Origin: Stenocarpella maydis
Lineage: Eukaryota > Ascomycota > Sordariomycetes > Diaporthales > Diaporthaceae
Assembly: GCA_002270565.1 (NCBI GenBank)
Contig: NQMI01000072.1
Coordinates: 9,664 to 73,663 of the forward strand
Direction: 5' to 3'
DNA length: 64,000 bases
Numbering within the stretch: position 1 is the first letter of the stretch; the number at the start of each line of letters is the position of its first letter. Shown piece by piece: positions 25,177 to 36,722 of the stretch. The translations under genes and the position numbers were made by a program. The notes beneath the pieces were generated by a model. It had not been told where the DNA came from, ran no database searches, and was given only the letters and a program-made list of their open reading frames with translations.

Positions 25177-25610
25177 ACCTACTACGATCGATGAGATCGT
25201 TGTTAATTCCATCAAGCAATACTCAATTGATAGGATTACTATTGATATTGTTGATGACGAATGAAGAGTTAGAATATATAAGGATATGGTTATTATTACA
25301 TTAGGTAGCTTTTGTAGAACAGACTCTTTAGTCGTTAATCTAAGTATTTAATCCCAATGTTGAATAGCCTTATAGCTAGTGATCATTGTTAAGTTAACAA
25401 TATTGCTTAACAACTGCCTAATAATGTATTCCGAATATAAACCCTTAATCTTTCAGGATTAATATACTCGGAAACCCCTTTGATCATTACATATAAGTAA
25501 AACTCTAATATTTATAGTTATATATGCATTAACCTTATAATGATAGCTTTAAAATTACTAAGTTAAGGGTGTAGTACCGTTAAGGTTATTAATACTACCT
25601 AGCATTTGGC

Positions 25611-26032
25611 GTGGATTCCGCATTTTAGTCGTGGGGGATTGATATTCTTTTTTTAAAAAAAAGAAGACAGGGGGGCGGGGAGGGGGGCAAGTTTCGTTTT
25701 CACGGGACATCGGCATTATGAAGTGCTCTAAATCCGGGTGCATTGCAGAACGCCAGGGTTCATCAGTGAAAGACTTGGGGCTCCGAGACCCCGCGATGAG
25801 CTGGCAAAGCATTATGAAGATACGGGCTTATATAGGGGTTAGTGGGCCTACTTTTCTCTAAATCCGAAGATTCAATGCAGTGGGACAGATCCGTCAGAAC
25901 TTCATGAATAACTCGATGTATTCCTCCATAAAGTTTGCGGCTACTCCGGGCCACCCCACATTCGCGTGACGGACGCGGTGTATGCATCTACTCACACCCT
26001 ATAGAAAAACTTAAATATCTTTATGAGGGCCT
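25611..26032. other. Intergenic and lost 5' part of a pseudogene
   Basis: G-rich runs (25671-25687) and a normal-composition stretch upstream of the CocE-like pseudogene. I could not find the N-terminal half or nucleophile region of that hydrolase here. The missing part was probably deleted or replaced by repeat DNA. Confidence 0.4.
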
Positions 26033-26975
26033 GATGAAGGTGTCGATACGGTCTTTGACCGTGCCTGCAAGCTCTCTGATATTGAGGTTCCATTCTACTT
26101 GCCTGGTAACTGGACCGATCCCGAGCTGCACTTGGCGGGTAACATTCGCGCCTTCAATGGTATTTCGTCCAGATATAAGTGGCTGGAGATGTGTACAGGT
26201 AACCACCTGGGAGCCTTTTACGAGCCGGGGCATGTTGCAATGCAAAGGAGGTTTCTCGACTACTTCCTCTTCGATAAAAAGGATAACGGAATGCTTGATG
26301 TTCCTCGTCTTCAGATCCTACAACATCATGGCAAAGATACATTCTATCGAGAAGCCGGTAACGCGTTTTCCCTATCAAACGCAGAAGACATCGTCTTATA
26401 CTTAACCCCTGACCAAAAGCTCTCCATGACTCACCCAACCGCATTCAGGACAAAAGGCTATGGACTCGAGTCCAAAAACTTGTACTTTCCCCTCGACTCC
26501 AGCTTCGCGGATTCTTTCGAGCTCCTTGGCTTCCCCTATCTCGACCTCGAGGTCAGCACAACGGCCAAGGACATGGACCTTTTCGTCTATCTCCGCGCCA
26601 TTGACGAAAGTGGTGGTCCTATCGTCCTCTCAGGCAACCCATGGACAGCTTTGCGCGCGGGCATTTCCGTCTCTCGCATCGGAACGAGGTCGCGTAAAAC
26701 TTCGTAGGGACCAAGGTTATTGATCAGCCTAATGTCGGTAGATACGAGGTTACTGAAGGGAAAATCTACAGGGTTCTGGTCCCTTTGTATTCGGCTACAT
26801 TCTTATTTGATAAGGGCCAGTCATTGAGCCTTGAATTGGGCATATGGATACGCCTAGCACCATTCCGCCGATGAGACACGAGGGTGGGGATCGGATTGTT
26901 GAGAGGTTCAATGGTGAGAATGTGCTTCATTCCCATGCCGGACTTTTTCTCCCACGTGTACGTCGGTGGGTTTAG
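26033..26975 (+). pseudogene. CocE/NonD-family hydrolase pseudogene
   Basis: From 26033 the frame reads DEGVDTVFDRACKLSDIEVP and continues as PGNWTDPELHLAGNIRAFNG, YKWLEMCTGNHLGAFYEP, QRRFLDYFLFDKKDNGMLDV and YLTPDQKLS, then a jelly-roll-like LGFPYLDLEVSTTAKDMDLF. This is the C-terminal two thirds of a CocE/NonD (X-Pro dipeptidyl-peptidase-like) esterase. Damage is plain. A stop lies in frame just upstream, so the start and the nucleophile region are absent. There is a frame change near 26637, then a TAA at 26695-26697, then another frame change near 26845. Homologous sequence then runs on (STIPPMRHEGGDRIVERF, ENVLHSH). The TAA could be a RIP-type CAA-to-TAA change. Not functional. Confidence 0.85.
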
Positions 26976-27444
26976 TTATGGCTCAAAACTGCTAGCCTCA
27001 GCATCTTGCCAAGACAATCGCAGCCAATGCTAAACTCTCATCACTCTGATATGGAACCCAGAATATTTTTTTTTTTTTCAAGATTGCCAACACTCCCTCT
27101 GAGTGATGAAACACATAGTGTAAACATAATTAATGTTCTTCATTGCTGGCTCGAAAGCATTTCAGACTAGGGCCATTCACTCAAGGATTGCATTTCCAGG
27201 TATGCTTACCTAGGCAGCAACTCGACATGGAAGCTTTTCAATGGCTCCCTCGGTAGCCTCGACCTGTAGTTCTTACACATTGACGATAGCAGCCTGCAGA
27301 GACTCGCGTTCAATTAAAAGCCCGCCATCTGGATCACCTGGATTGACAAGCTCTGTGCTCCACTATCGGCCACTAACTAGGTACTGGAGAGGAACAACGC
27401 CCGATGCAGAGATGTCTTGATGATGTTTCTATCTAATTAATTAC
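26976..27444. other. Convergent intergenic region
   Basis: A 469-bp gap between the pseudogene and the carboxylesterase 3' end. It contains a T-run near 27067-27079. No gene seen. Confidence 0.5.
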
Positions 27445-29380
27445 TCAGATCAAGAATGAATGAGGGTGATTATTGAAGAATTGCATAGCCTCGACCCGCT
27501 CGTTATCTTGAACCACCTCTGGTCCGCTTTCCTTGAAGTTGTATGTCTCCAGACCACCCTCTGTATACCTCGGCCAATGGGCAAGATGCAACCCATGATT
27601 ATTCGGGTCTAGAGTGCGAATAAACGAGATAAAGGTCGTTTGATAGGCCTGAGTGTTCATACTCAGGGCATACGGAAGTCCCGCAAATATGTAGAAGGTG
27701 ACATCGAAGGCATGGAATGATCCGACCACAGGCAGGTGCGTCAGATCCAAGTCGGGGAGCAGGCCGTCCGACGGGATGCTGACGTCGGTGACATAGTTCC
27801 AGACCGTTTGATCCGAGGGCTTGTAGTGCGCCAGCAGGTTGCGGCGTTGCGCCTGGAAGCTGTAGTCGCCTACCACCGCGGCCAGGCGCTTATAGTTGGG
27901 TGTGACGGCGTTGAAGACTCCGGTGTCAAAGGGGGAGCCCTGGGTGATATCTGACGGGTAGAGTTCCATGAGGGTGGCCATCTCGGCGTCAGAAGCCTTC
28001 GGCCACCATGTTTCTTTGAAGTACTTGACAAAGTCGTCATCCGTGAGGGTCTCGAGTTGAGCAACCAGGGAGAATACTGTGCCTTCGTCTCGCATGTTGC
28101 CAGTAATCAGAGGCACCGAGGCCATCTTACCGGCAGCAGCTAGGCGGTGAGGAGAGTCCTTGAGATGCTTCCCATCAGGGCGGATAGTCCATGTAGAGGC
28201 CAGTGAGCGAGGTCCAAGGACTAAGAAAGGCACATGGTCAGCAGAGTGTCGTAAGTCAAGAGTCAGAAGACGGGGAGGAGTAACTGACGGAATCCCTCGT
28301 CGTTGACAGAAGCCATGATGTCGTCGAAATCAGCATCCTTCAAGCAGGCAATCTTGTCTGTGGCACTGGTGCAGCCAGTCCTCTCGACCATGTGGTCAAA
28401 GACAGGCTGGCCGCGCTCGGCATTCTCGACCATAACCGGCCCGCCAGACATGGCGATCGCGCCGCGGAACAGATCAGCAGCCCCCTCTCCATCATCCCAC
28501 AGCAGATGCGACGAGACTGACCAACTGCCAGCTGACTCGCCCATGATGACAACCTGATCCGGGTCCCCGCCGAAATCCGCGATATGCTCCTGGACCCACT
28601 GCATGGCAACCCTTTGGTCCTCAAGCCCGAGGTTGAGAAGTCCCGCCTCCTCCATCTCCTTTGACGCAGAGAAGCCAAGGGCATGAAGGCGGTAATTGGC
28701 TGAAACGCCAATGATGGGCTGGCCCAGGTCGACCGAGGTCTGCACCAGCCCGCCGACGTTGTAGTTTGGAGCGGTGCCGCGGATGACGTCCGTCTCGCTG
28801 GCAAATGTAAAGGGGCTACCGGCCTCGAATCCGCCACCATGGATCCAGATCACCACGGGCAGCTTGTCACCACTCGTGGCGCCGACTGGCGTTTGCACGT
28901 TGATGCGGAGGCAGTCCTCGCTGCGTGTCCGCCCGATAGTGTTGTAGACCGTGTCAACCAGAGAGCCGACGACGGGGCCGATTGCCGTGCCAGCTTCGCC
29001 CAAGATCAAGCTGCTGGATGAGTTCATGGACAGGATTGATCCCGCCGACTTCTGTGGGCAGATAGGACCGTAGCTGCTGCCATCGAAGTCGCCCAGTTGC
29101 TCGGTGTAGAGCTGCGGGTGCTCGAAACGGCCAGCCGAGGCGAAGGGGATCCCTTGTAAGTGTTACCTACAGGTGTTGAGATCATTTAATTAGTGGGCAT
29201 GGCTTGGCTAAACATACCTAGAAACTCCTTGATGTTGCCGTTGATGCGCCCAGTGATGTTGGCATACGCGATCTCTACCTTTGGGCTCAATGCACCACGA
29301 GCCGTAACAGGCTTTGCAGTGGCGAGGGCCTGGTTTGACGCCGCAAGGATAGCCGTAAGGCCCTCCCACTTAGCCGCCAT
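27445..29380 (-). CDS. Type-B carboxylesterase (COesterase)
   Basis: Model complement(join(27445..28220, 28289..29152, 29218..29380)), 600 aa. It hydrolyses carboxylic esters; the substrate is not predictable. Visible features are the early EFLGIPFA...RF motif, SEDCLRINV, the oxyanion-hole HGGG (159-162), the nucleophile motif GESAG (Ser about 261), NMRDEGT with the acidic residue, and GSFHAFDV with the catalytic histidine, all in the usual order and spacing. Both introns are phase 1. The N-terminus (MAAKWEGLTAILAASNQALA) is only weakly hydrophobic. An in-frame stop lies just upstream of this ATG, so either it is the start or a short signal-peptide exon lies further upstream. The adjacent CocE pseudogene is an unrelated esterase family. 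Function at family level is secure. Confidence 0.9.
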
Positions 29381-31409
29381 ATTGGACCACAGGAGTCAGA
29401 GAAAACGTAAAACAGTGTAGTGAGGAGTCAACCTTGAGGCCTCAGCTCACCAGTAGGATATACCGCGGAGAGAGAAGCATACAAGTCCGGCTCCGCTCTG
29501 TCAAGGGATACTGGTGCCGCTAAATATACGATGGAGAACAGTCTCTATGCCCAGGGGCACAATCTGTAATCTTAATGGATATCATTTGATGGGTACCATT
29601 TGCTGCCCTACTTGGCATTTATTAGTCAATCTAGTAAGCTGTAATCTTAACAGGTATCATCCTTTGTCATTGTACCACCTGAGATTTCCTCATTCTCTCT
29701 CGATTTGCCAGCCACATGCACATCATCATCACTCAAATACCCAAACGGTTATCAAAGCACACAATTTCTGCAACGTGAAAACCATCCCAGGTAGCGATCG
29801 GCAACCAAGGTCCAATATCAGAGTGCCATGCGATTGACCGCGGTCATTTCAACAACGGTTCGTATTTCGCGAGGGTGGACATCCAAGACCGAGATTTCCG
29901 CGGATGTAGCCGAGGGGTGTCCGCGCATCCAGGCCGGAGAAATACGCTATCAAGCTGGTTGTGGCGGAATGCATTCGCAGATAGTAGTCAGGACGAAGTA
30001 TGGTAGAGCTGAGCCTCCTATAGACTACATAGGGCCCAGCAATCCTTACTCGTGGACTTCAACGACTTGCTACATCTGGCGTCCGTAAAGACGGAAGGCG
30101 AGAACAGTTTGAAAGTACAAAATTAAAAAACATATTATTTAGCATGCAAAAGTGCCTATGTGCTGCCTCACGTTCCGTTCTTCTTCCCAAATCACGTCCC
30201 TCTGAACAACAATAGTATTCATGAGCAGTTCATCACCGAGCTCCTCGCGCTTGGCACCAGAATTGGCTACTCCAGACATTGAGGACGTCTTGCTCCTGCC
30301 GTGGTGTAGGTACTCCGGATCGTTGCTCGTGGTCAGTCGCTCATGCAGTGGTTTGCGGGGCGCTTGAAGCTGTGATAGACTCCAGGACGCGACCTGCTGC
30401 TGTCTGTGCTGGCGAAAGCTCTAAGATTCGACATGATAGGGTAGGACTTGGTGTCACAGTTTGACCTGGGAGTGCCGCAGCGCATCTTGCGGTACACCGG
30501 CACGAGGGTATCTGCGCAGGCGCAGATGATGGCGATGTAGATCTCTATTACTGTGGAAGTCCATATTAAGCGTATTGCTCTATATAAATATTCAGTTAAT
30601 ATGGTCACGAAAGCCCGGGGAATATATCCTTGATATGTACTTACTGGTTATACCCGTTATGCTAATATAGTCAAGTAAAGCAAAAGAGTCGAAATGTATT
30701 AGGCTAGGAATTATAATAATGTTTAAAATGCTTGACTTGTAATAAAATATTACTATAAGCTTCATATACGAGCCTAAAAAAAGGAGTTAGCAGCCTTAGT
30801 AGCTAGGGTGTAGAAAAATACTTTCAAGAGCCTTGGAAGGAATAGCTTCGTTGCACCGATGAGCTGCGTCTTTGTTAAAAGTATGGAAAGGGGTTGGATG
30901 CTATTGCAGTACCAGGTAAGCGCACGAATCACGCCAATCTTAAGCTATGCAACCACAGCAACATGTCGCAATTTTCCCTCCAAAGCGCCTCTACATGCAC
31001 CATTTATCTGGTACCCCTATGCGCTTGGCAACATGTGTGTCAGACCGGCCAAGATCGGGCAGGGTTATAGCTAGCCGAATTGGCAACGATGATCGCGAGC
31101 GTGACCGTACTTCAACATTTCGACTTCCGTAATGGGCTGCCAAGGCACAACGGCAGGATCTAGAGGGATCATTTCAAGTAATCTGGACAATACATGGGCA
31201 AAAGGCGATGCCGGATCACGAAAAAATCGGCCGATCTCACTCGTTGTCTATCAAGCTCAAATAAACTTCAGTCAACCCCGTATTGGTTAGTTAGCCTTAC
31301 ATGGTGTTTAGGTATATATACCCAGCCGGAACATAGAGTTCTGTGCGAGGAATAATAATCCTCGCTGTGATCCTCCTGTCTTATTGACGTAATCACATCC
31401 ATATTGACC
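29381..31409. other. Divergent intergenic region, 2 kb
   Basis: Lies between the starts of the carboxylesterase (-) and GMC oxidoreductase (+) genes and should hold both promoters. An AT-rich patch at about 30545-30800 may be a small repeat remnant. Short open frames show no known domain. Confidence 0.5.
31313..31320 (+). promoter_or_regulatory. TATA box of GMC gene
   Basis: TATATATA about 90 bp upstream of the GMC ATG, in a suitable position for a fungal TATA element. Confidence 0.5.
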
Positions 31410-33566
31410 ATGTCGCTCTTTCGTCAGTCCAAGTCCCAGCCTCGCTGGACAGGAGTCACGTTCTCAGCTCTGCTTGCTGCGGGCTCTGTCACCAATGCCT
31501 CCGTTATCCCCCGTCAGATCCAGCCATCCCAGCTGCTGAGGAGCTATGACTATGTCATCGCGGGAGGTGGCACGGCAGGCCTGACAGTGGCGGACCGTCT
31601 CACTGAGGACCCCGACGTCAATGTCTTGGTCCTCGAAGCCGGTGTATTTGGTGACATGGACTACAATCTCTATATCAACTTCGCAACGAGAGAAGAAAGG
31701 GATTCCGTCAACTGGCCTGGCCTCCAGTCTGTGCCTCAGCCCAAACTGAATGGCAAGCCCTTCAAGGTTACTATCGCAAGGCAAGTTGGAGGCGGCTCGT
31801 CTGTAAACGCGATGGTAAACATGCGTGGATCTGCCGAGGATTACGACCGCTGGCAGACACTGTTCGGATCTGAGGCTCAAGAAGGCACTGCTGACTGGAG
31901 CTGGGACGGAATCCTGCCCTACTTCAAGAAGGTAGGAATCAACCGCGTCGGATATGCGGAAGCACTGAGCCAACATTTCTCTCAATATAGGGCCTGCACT
32001 TTACCGAGCCACCGCCTGAGCTCACTGAGAACTTTGACACTATCAAGTATGACCCCTCTTACTGGGGTGACACGTCGGAGATCTATGCTGGCTGGCCGAG
32101 GTTCTACTACCCAGGCGTCAAACCCTTAGTGGAGGCATTCAAGGAGCTCGATGGCATTGAGTTCCCACCAGACAGTGGTGCTGGAAAGGCTGGTGTCTAC
32201 TGGTTCCCTACCCTCCAGGACCCCCGAACCGTGACTCGCTCCTACGCTGCCACAGGTCACTATCTCAGCGTCAATGCCACGCGGCCAAACTACCATCTCT
32301 TGACCAACGCCATGGCCAACAGGATCCTTCTGGATGATGATCTGTCTGCCACCGGAGTCGATTTCAAGTCCGGAAACAGCACAATTCTCACCGTCAAGGC
32401 TGATAAGGAAGTTATTGTGTCTGCTGGTGCAGTTCATACTCCCCAGCTGTTGCAGCTGAGCGGTATCGGCCCCAGGAAACTCCTTGAGGAAGGCGGTATT
32501 GAAGTCCTCGTCGACTTGCCCGGTGTTGGCCAAAACTTCCACGACCACAGCAGTCTGTCGACCATGAACATCACACGTAAGTGCTAATCTAGGCTCAGGT
32601 GGGAGGGGCTTCCCTCATGGAAACGTGTAGTCTGACCCATTTATAGTCACCAGGCTCGCAGATATCCACCCGAACCCCAATGATATCGTCGATGGAAACG
32701 AGTGGAAGGAGTGGGCCGACGAACTGTGGGCGGCCAACAGAACTGGCCCTTACTCGATCGCAATCATGAACCTCGCCGGCTGGCTGCCCCTGACCGCCGT
32801 GTCTGACAAGGCCGAGGAGCTCGCCACCGCGCTGGAGCAGCAGGAATTCGCCAGCCTCCTGCCCGCCGACGCGGACACCACCATCGTCGCCGGCTACGAG
32901 GCGCAGATGAAGCTCCTGGCCGCCCAGATGCGGTCCAAGGACACGTCCTTCATGCGCGTACGACTAATGGCGGAGCAGGGCTCCCAGGGCCCAATCGCGA
33001 TGCAGTCCTTCACCCGTGGCAGCATCAACATTAACACGACCGACCCCTGGAACACGGAGCCGGTCATTGACTACCGCGCCCTGACCAACCCCATCGAGGC
33101 CGACTTCTTCGCCGAAGCCATCAGGTTCGTGCGCCGCTACAACTTCGAGACCTCGCTCGCCGACAGGTTCGCCCCCGTCGAGCACACCCCGGGGGCCAAC
33201 GTCACCTCGGACGCGGACCTCAAGGCCTACATCGCCGGCGCCCTGGAGCCGAGCGACTACCACCCCGTCGGCACGTGCGCCATGATGCCGCTTGAGCTGG
33301 GTGGTGTCGTCGACCAGACGCTTCGCGTGTATGGTGTCAAGAAGCTGCGGGTCGTCGACGCCAGCATCATGCCCATGGTCCCCAGTGCCAACACTTGCCA
33401 GCCTACCTACGCCCTGGCCGAGAAGGCAAGTCGTTTCTTGAATGAGTTCATATTTTTGTCTTACATCTTGCATTCTCTGTCGTCTCATAAACATTATTCC
33501 GTGATTAGGCATGCGCTAACAGATGGTGACTTATAGGCTGCGGAAATCATCAAGCAGGGCATTTAA
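31410..33566 (+). CDS. Secreted GMC oxidoreductase (FAD)
   Basis: Model join(31410..31931, 31991..32576, 32647..33425, 33537..33566), 638 aa. A probable signal peptide (about residues 10-31) is followed by the FAD-binding YDYVIAGGGTAG (GGGTAG at 52-57). GQ/GG..SVNAMV and the GMC signature GAVHTPQLLQLSGIGP are present. The catalytic pair is His575 in YHPVGTCAM and Asn618 in PSANTCQPTYA, 43 residues apart as in glucose oxidase. The pair is His/Asn as in cellobiose dehydrogenase or choline oxidase, rather than His/His. Such enzymes oxidise alcohols or sugars, giving H2O2 or reducing quinones, outside the cell. The last intron (33426-33536) uses a GC-AG donor (AAG|GCAAGT) and precedes a 9-codon final exon completing AEKAAEIIKQGI. 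It is convergent with an MFS gene. Substrate unknown (aryl-alcohol-oxidase-like is likely). Confidence 0.92.
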
Positions 33567-33775
33567 GAATTCTAGGTACAATCACAAGCTGCGCCAAACT
33601 CGGACACTTGTGAGGCCCTCGAGGCCTATTTCTTTTTCATTACGCTGCTTACCCGAGAGCGCTGGACTGTGTTCTTTGAAATCTAAAGAGATAGAGGGAC
33701 TCCTCCATCGTCTCGGACCGCAGTACCACTCTGTGATCTTGTGTGAGATCCTATCGTCTCAATTGTGGTAGAAGT

Positions 33776-35571
33776 CTACACGGTGTATCGAAAAAATGGC
33801 GCGTTGTCGGCCAGCTCCTGCTCGAGTGCCTTCTGCTCATCCGTCATTTCTTGCCTCGATACCTCGCCTGAAACACGGCCTCGGCGGGTGTTCTCAATGC
33901 GGTACCAAATAGTCATGAAGAGAGTCAGCATAAATGCAAGGCTGCAATAACAGGACGTTAGTTGAACGACATGCACCAATGCGGGAGCCACCGGGAGGGC
34001 ACCTATGCAGGTAAAACTTACCTGATGACACCAATCAAAATGCCGTGTCCCGTGATGTATCGAGGTCCATCCCTGGTCAAGTATACATAGGACGCTATAA
34101 TACCACCGCAGTTTCCTCCCATTACCTGCATGGCAATACCCGTGCCTCTCTTTAGGGAGCCCCCGATGTTGCCGCTGTTCCAGGCCATCGCAAGAGGGAC
34201 TGTAGGATATACCCCGACCGCGGCCATCACCAACCCGCCGTACTGAGCCGAGGTGTTGCTTGTCCCCGCCAGGAGCGCGAAGCCAGCAATGCCGATGAGC
34301 TGGAACGCCAGCAGGAAAGTACCGCGCTGCTTGGCGCGGTCCGCCGCATAGCTGGCCGCGATGGTGAAGGCACAGGCACACACATACGGCGGCACACTCA
34401 TCAGCTGTGCGTTGTTGGCGGTGTATCCCATGCCCCTAATGATGGTGGGTGAGAAGAGGGCGATGGAGTATATGGGACAGAAGCCCGCGAGGAAGATGCC
34501 ACAGTGCATGTAGATCTTCCAGTCGCCGATGGCCTGCCACACATACTTCATATTGAAGCTCTCGGAAAGAGCCCCGCCGTCGGCGCGCAGACGTCTCACA
34601 ACCTCGCTACGCTCGCTTTCGTTCAGGAATTTGGCGGTCGTGGGGTAGTCGGAGATAGCCCAGTAGGCAGTGAATGAGACCAGTATACTCAGTATGCCCT
34701 CCAGTATGAAGATCCACGACCCTAGTACCTGTTATTCACCTGCTACGGGTCTGAAAGTGGTACATTCTGGAACATCCCGAGAAACAAAGATCGGGCAACT
34801 GTAGCAAGATAAGAATTGTACTCACAGGCAGACAAGCCGCCGATGCCGCTCATCTCGGCGATGCCCCTGGCCAGGATGCCGCCAAAGGCACCGGCCAGCG
34901 TGGCGGCTGAGAAGAAGAGGGCCATGCGGAAGCCGCACTCGTGCCGGCAGTACCACTGCGTGATGTAGTAGTTGACGCCAGGGAAGAGACCGCCCTCGAA
35001 CGCGCCGAGGAACACCCTTGTGGCCATCAGGCCTGAGTAATTCTTGACGAAGCCCTGCCCAATCATGCTCGCAGACCAGCCGACCATAATGAAGGTCAGC
35101 CATATGGAGGGGCGTGTGCGCTTCATCATCATGTTTGATGGGATCTCGGCGGCACTTCAAGATGGCGGTCGTTAAGAAATGGTGCTATGACTCCTTCGGA
35201 CTTTAGGCTCTTGTCCCACTTACATGTAAAACGGGAAGAGTATAGCAAGGCAGTCATTGTATTGCAGGCCTTCGAGGTTGAGGTCCTGCTCGAGATGGTC
35301 CAGTCGGGCGTTTCCTATGTTGGTCCTGTCGAGAAAACAGAGCCTATCTTTGTTTGTTAGGAATCACATCCAGATTGAAATATAGAAGCATTTTTGTAGG
35401 GACTCACAAGTAGATCAATGACATAAACGGGATGATGTGCCAGTCCAACTTCCGCAGCAGCTTTTTGATGGCGCTGCGGTCGTATCCCGCCGACTCGGTG
35501 ATGTCGACCACGGATGCATTCGCCGAGATATCCGTAGGCTCAAGAGCCTTTTCTTTTATTGAAGGCTCCAT
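33776..35571 (-). CDS. MFS transporter, anion:cation symporter (ACS/Dal5) family
   Basis: Model complement(join(33776..33941, 34022..34721, 34826..35154, 35224..35343, 35408..35571)), 492 aa. It is a proton-coupled plasma-membrane carrier for organic anions. The N-terminal cytosolic segment leads to LDWHIIPFMSLIYLLCFLDRTNIGNA (residues about 43-67, split here by an intron), the ACS family hallmark. AAEIPSNMMMKRTRPS, TRVFLGAFEGGLFPG and AWSWIFILEG follow in the usual order, with about 12 membrane segments overall. The charged C-tail ends after YRIENTRRG. Fungal homologues carry allantoate, nicotinate, pantothenate or sugar acids; the cargo here is unknown. Its 3' end faces the GMC oxidoreductase, 209 bp away. 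A TATA-like element lies about 145 bp upstream. Confidence 0.9.
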
Positions 35572-36722
35572 GGCGTCTCAATTTGTACTGCTGGATACAC
35601 CAATAGCGAAAATCCTTCCCAGGTTCCAAGCACTGGGCGCACAGCAGGTGGAGGGGGCAAGGCGCAGACAGGCGAGGAAGGCCTCAGTCGAGTTGCACAG
35701 CGGGAAACGGCAGGGTTTAAATAATCCGTTGAGGCCTTACCACGAGCACATGAGTAAGTCCCTAGTCATGTAATTATGAGGACACCCAGTAATCCTTGGC
35801 TGCCCTCCCCCTTCCGGCAGTAGCTCATATTCCAGCGCCATTTGGCAAGCCCGGCGCTTCGCATCATGGCCATACAAAGCAGAGCTTATCGGTCAGGCCC
35901 AATGTTGGTCCCGGTTGGAATGCAGGTCAGATTCTAGACTGCGTTGTCCTCCCGTCGTGCGCTCAATACGTCTTAGACAAGGGCTCACTAGAGCAAGCCA
36001 CGGCGCACCGTACCAGGCTCTAGCGGCCGACGCCTCCCCCCGCCCCTTGGCAGGAATAAGATGTCCCATCTGAACCAAGCTCACGGGGTAGCCAAGCTGA
36101 CGGTAGTTGATATTGGTGTGCAGCCAATGGGTTCCTGGTGGATGGGCAGGCGTGGCGGCCGGCTTATCTGCTACCAATAGCTCCCGCGGCCAAGATATCC
36201 CCACAATGCTTAGTCCATTGTCAAGGCTTAACAAGACAGTAAGGTTTGAAGAGAGATCCTCCGCCTAACGACAGGGCATTAATGATTCTGATATAGGCTG
36301 TATTCAACTGAGGAGGTTGATACAATCTTTCCAAATGACGTTCGTTATTGTTAATGGGGATCTTCCGTGGCACACTGATTGCTATAATACTTTAAGCTTT
36401 ATGTTTTGGGAATGTTCTGAGCTGTTCCAACGGCAGATATCAGATTTGGTTGTCAGTGACTCAGCACACACCACTGGCATTTTGCAGCACACTTGCATTA
36501 TCACCCACTAAACAGGGTCCGGAAGCAACGCTAGCAAAGCAAGTGATCCAATACTACGGCACCATAGGATTGAATGAGCGCAGGAAAGGGACTTAGTTCG
36601 TTCTATGTAATCTATGATGAGTGGAGATGAAAACAGCACGATTTCTTCCTAGGCCAAGTCCACTTCTGCTAGTCTCTCCAGTAGGTCTCCTTGGAACCTA
36701 AATGAATCTCCCATGACAGATC
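35572..36722. other. Intergenic, no gene seen
   Basis: 1.15 kb between the ACS transporter start and the 3' end of the aldo/keto reductase. Only short, unrecognisable frames. Confidence 0.5.
35716..35723 (-). promoter_or_regulatory. TATA-like box of ACS transporter
   Basis: TATTTAAA on the minus strand, about 145 bp upstream of the ATG at 35571. Position plausible, untested. Confidence 0.35.

Larger units (their letters stand above)
22331..25610. repeat. AT-rich block with mixed repeat remnants
   Basis: Mostly AT-rich with intermittent patches of normal composition (22720-23080, 23870-24260, 24440-24960). No intact gene is present. The mosaic suggests nested insertions of different age or different exposure to RIP. 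A (TTAGGG)3 tract lies at 25159-25176. Confidence 0.75.
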
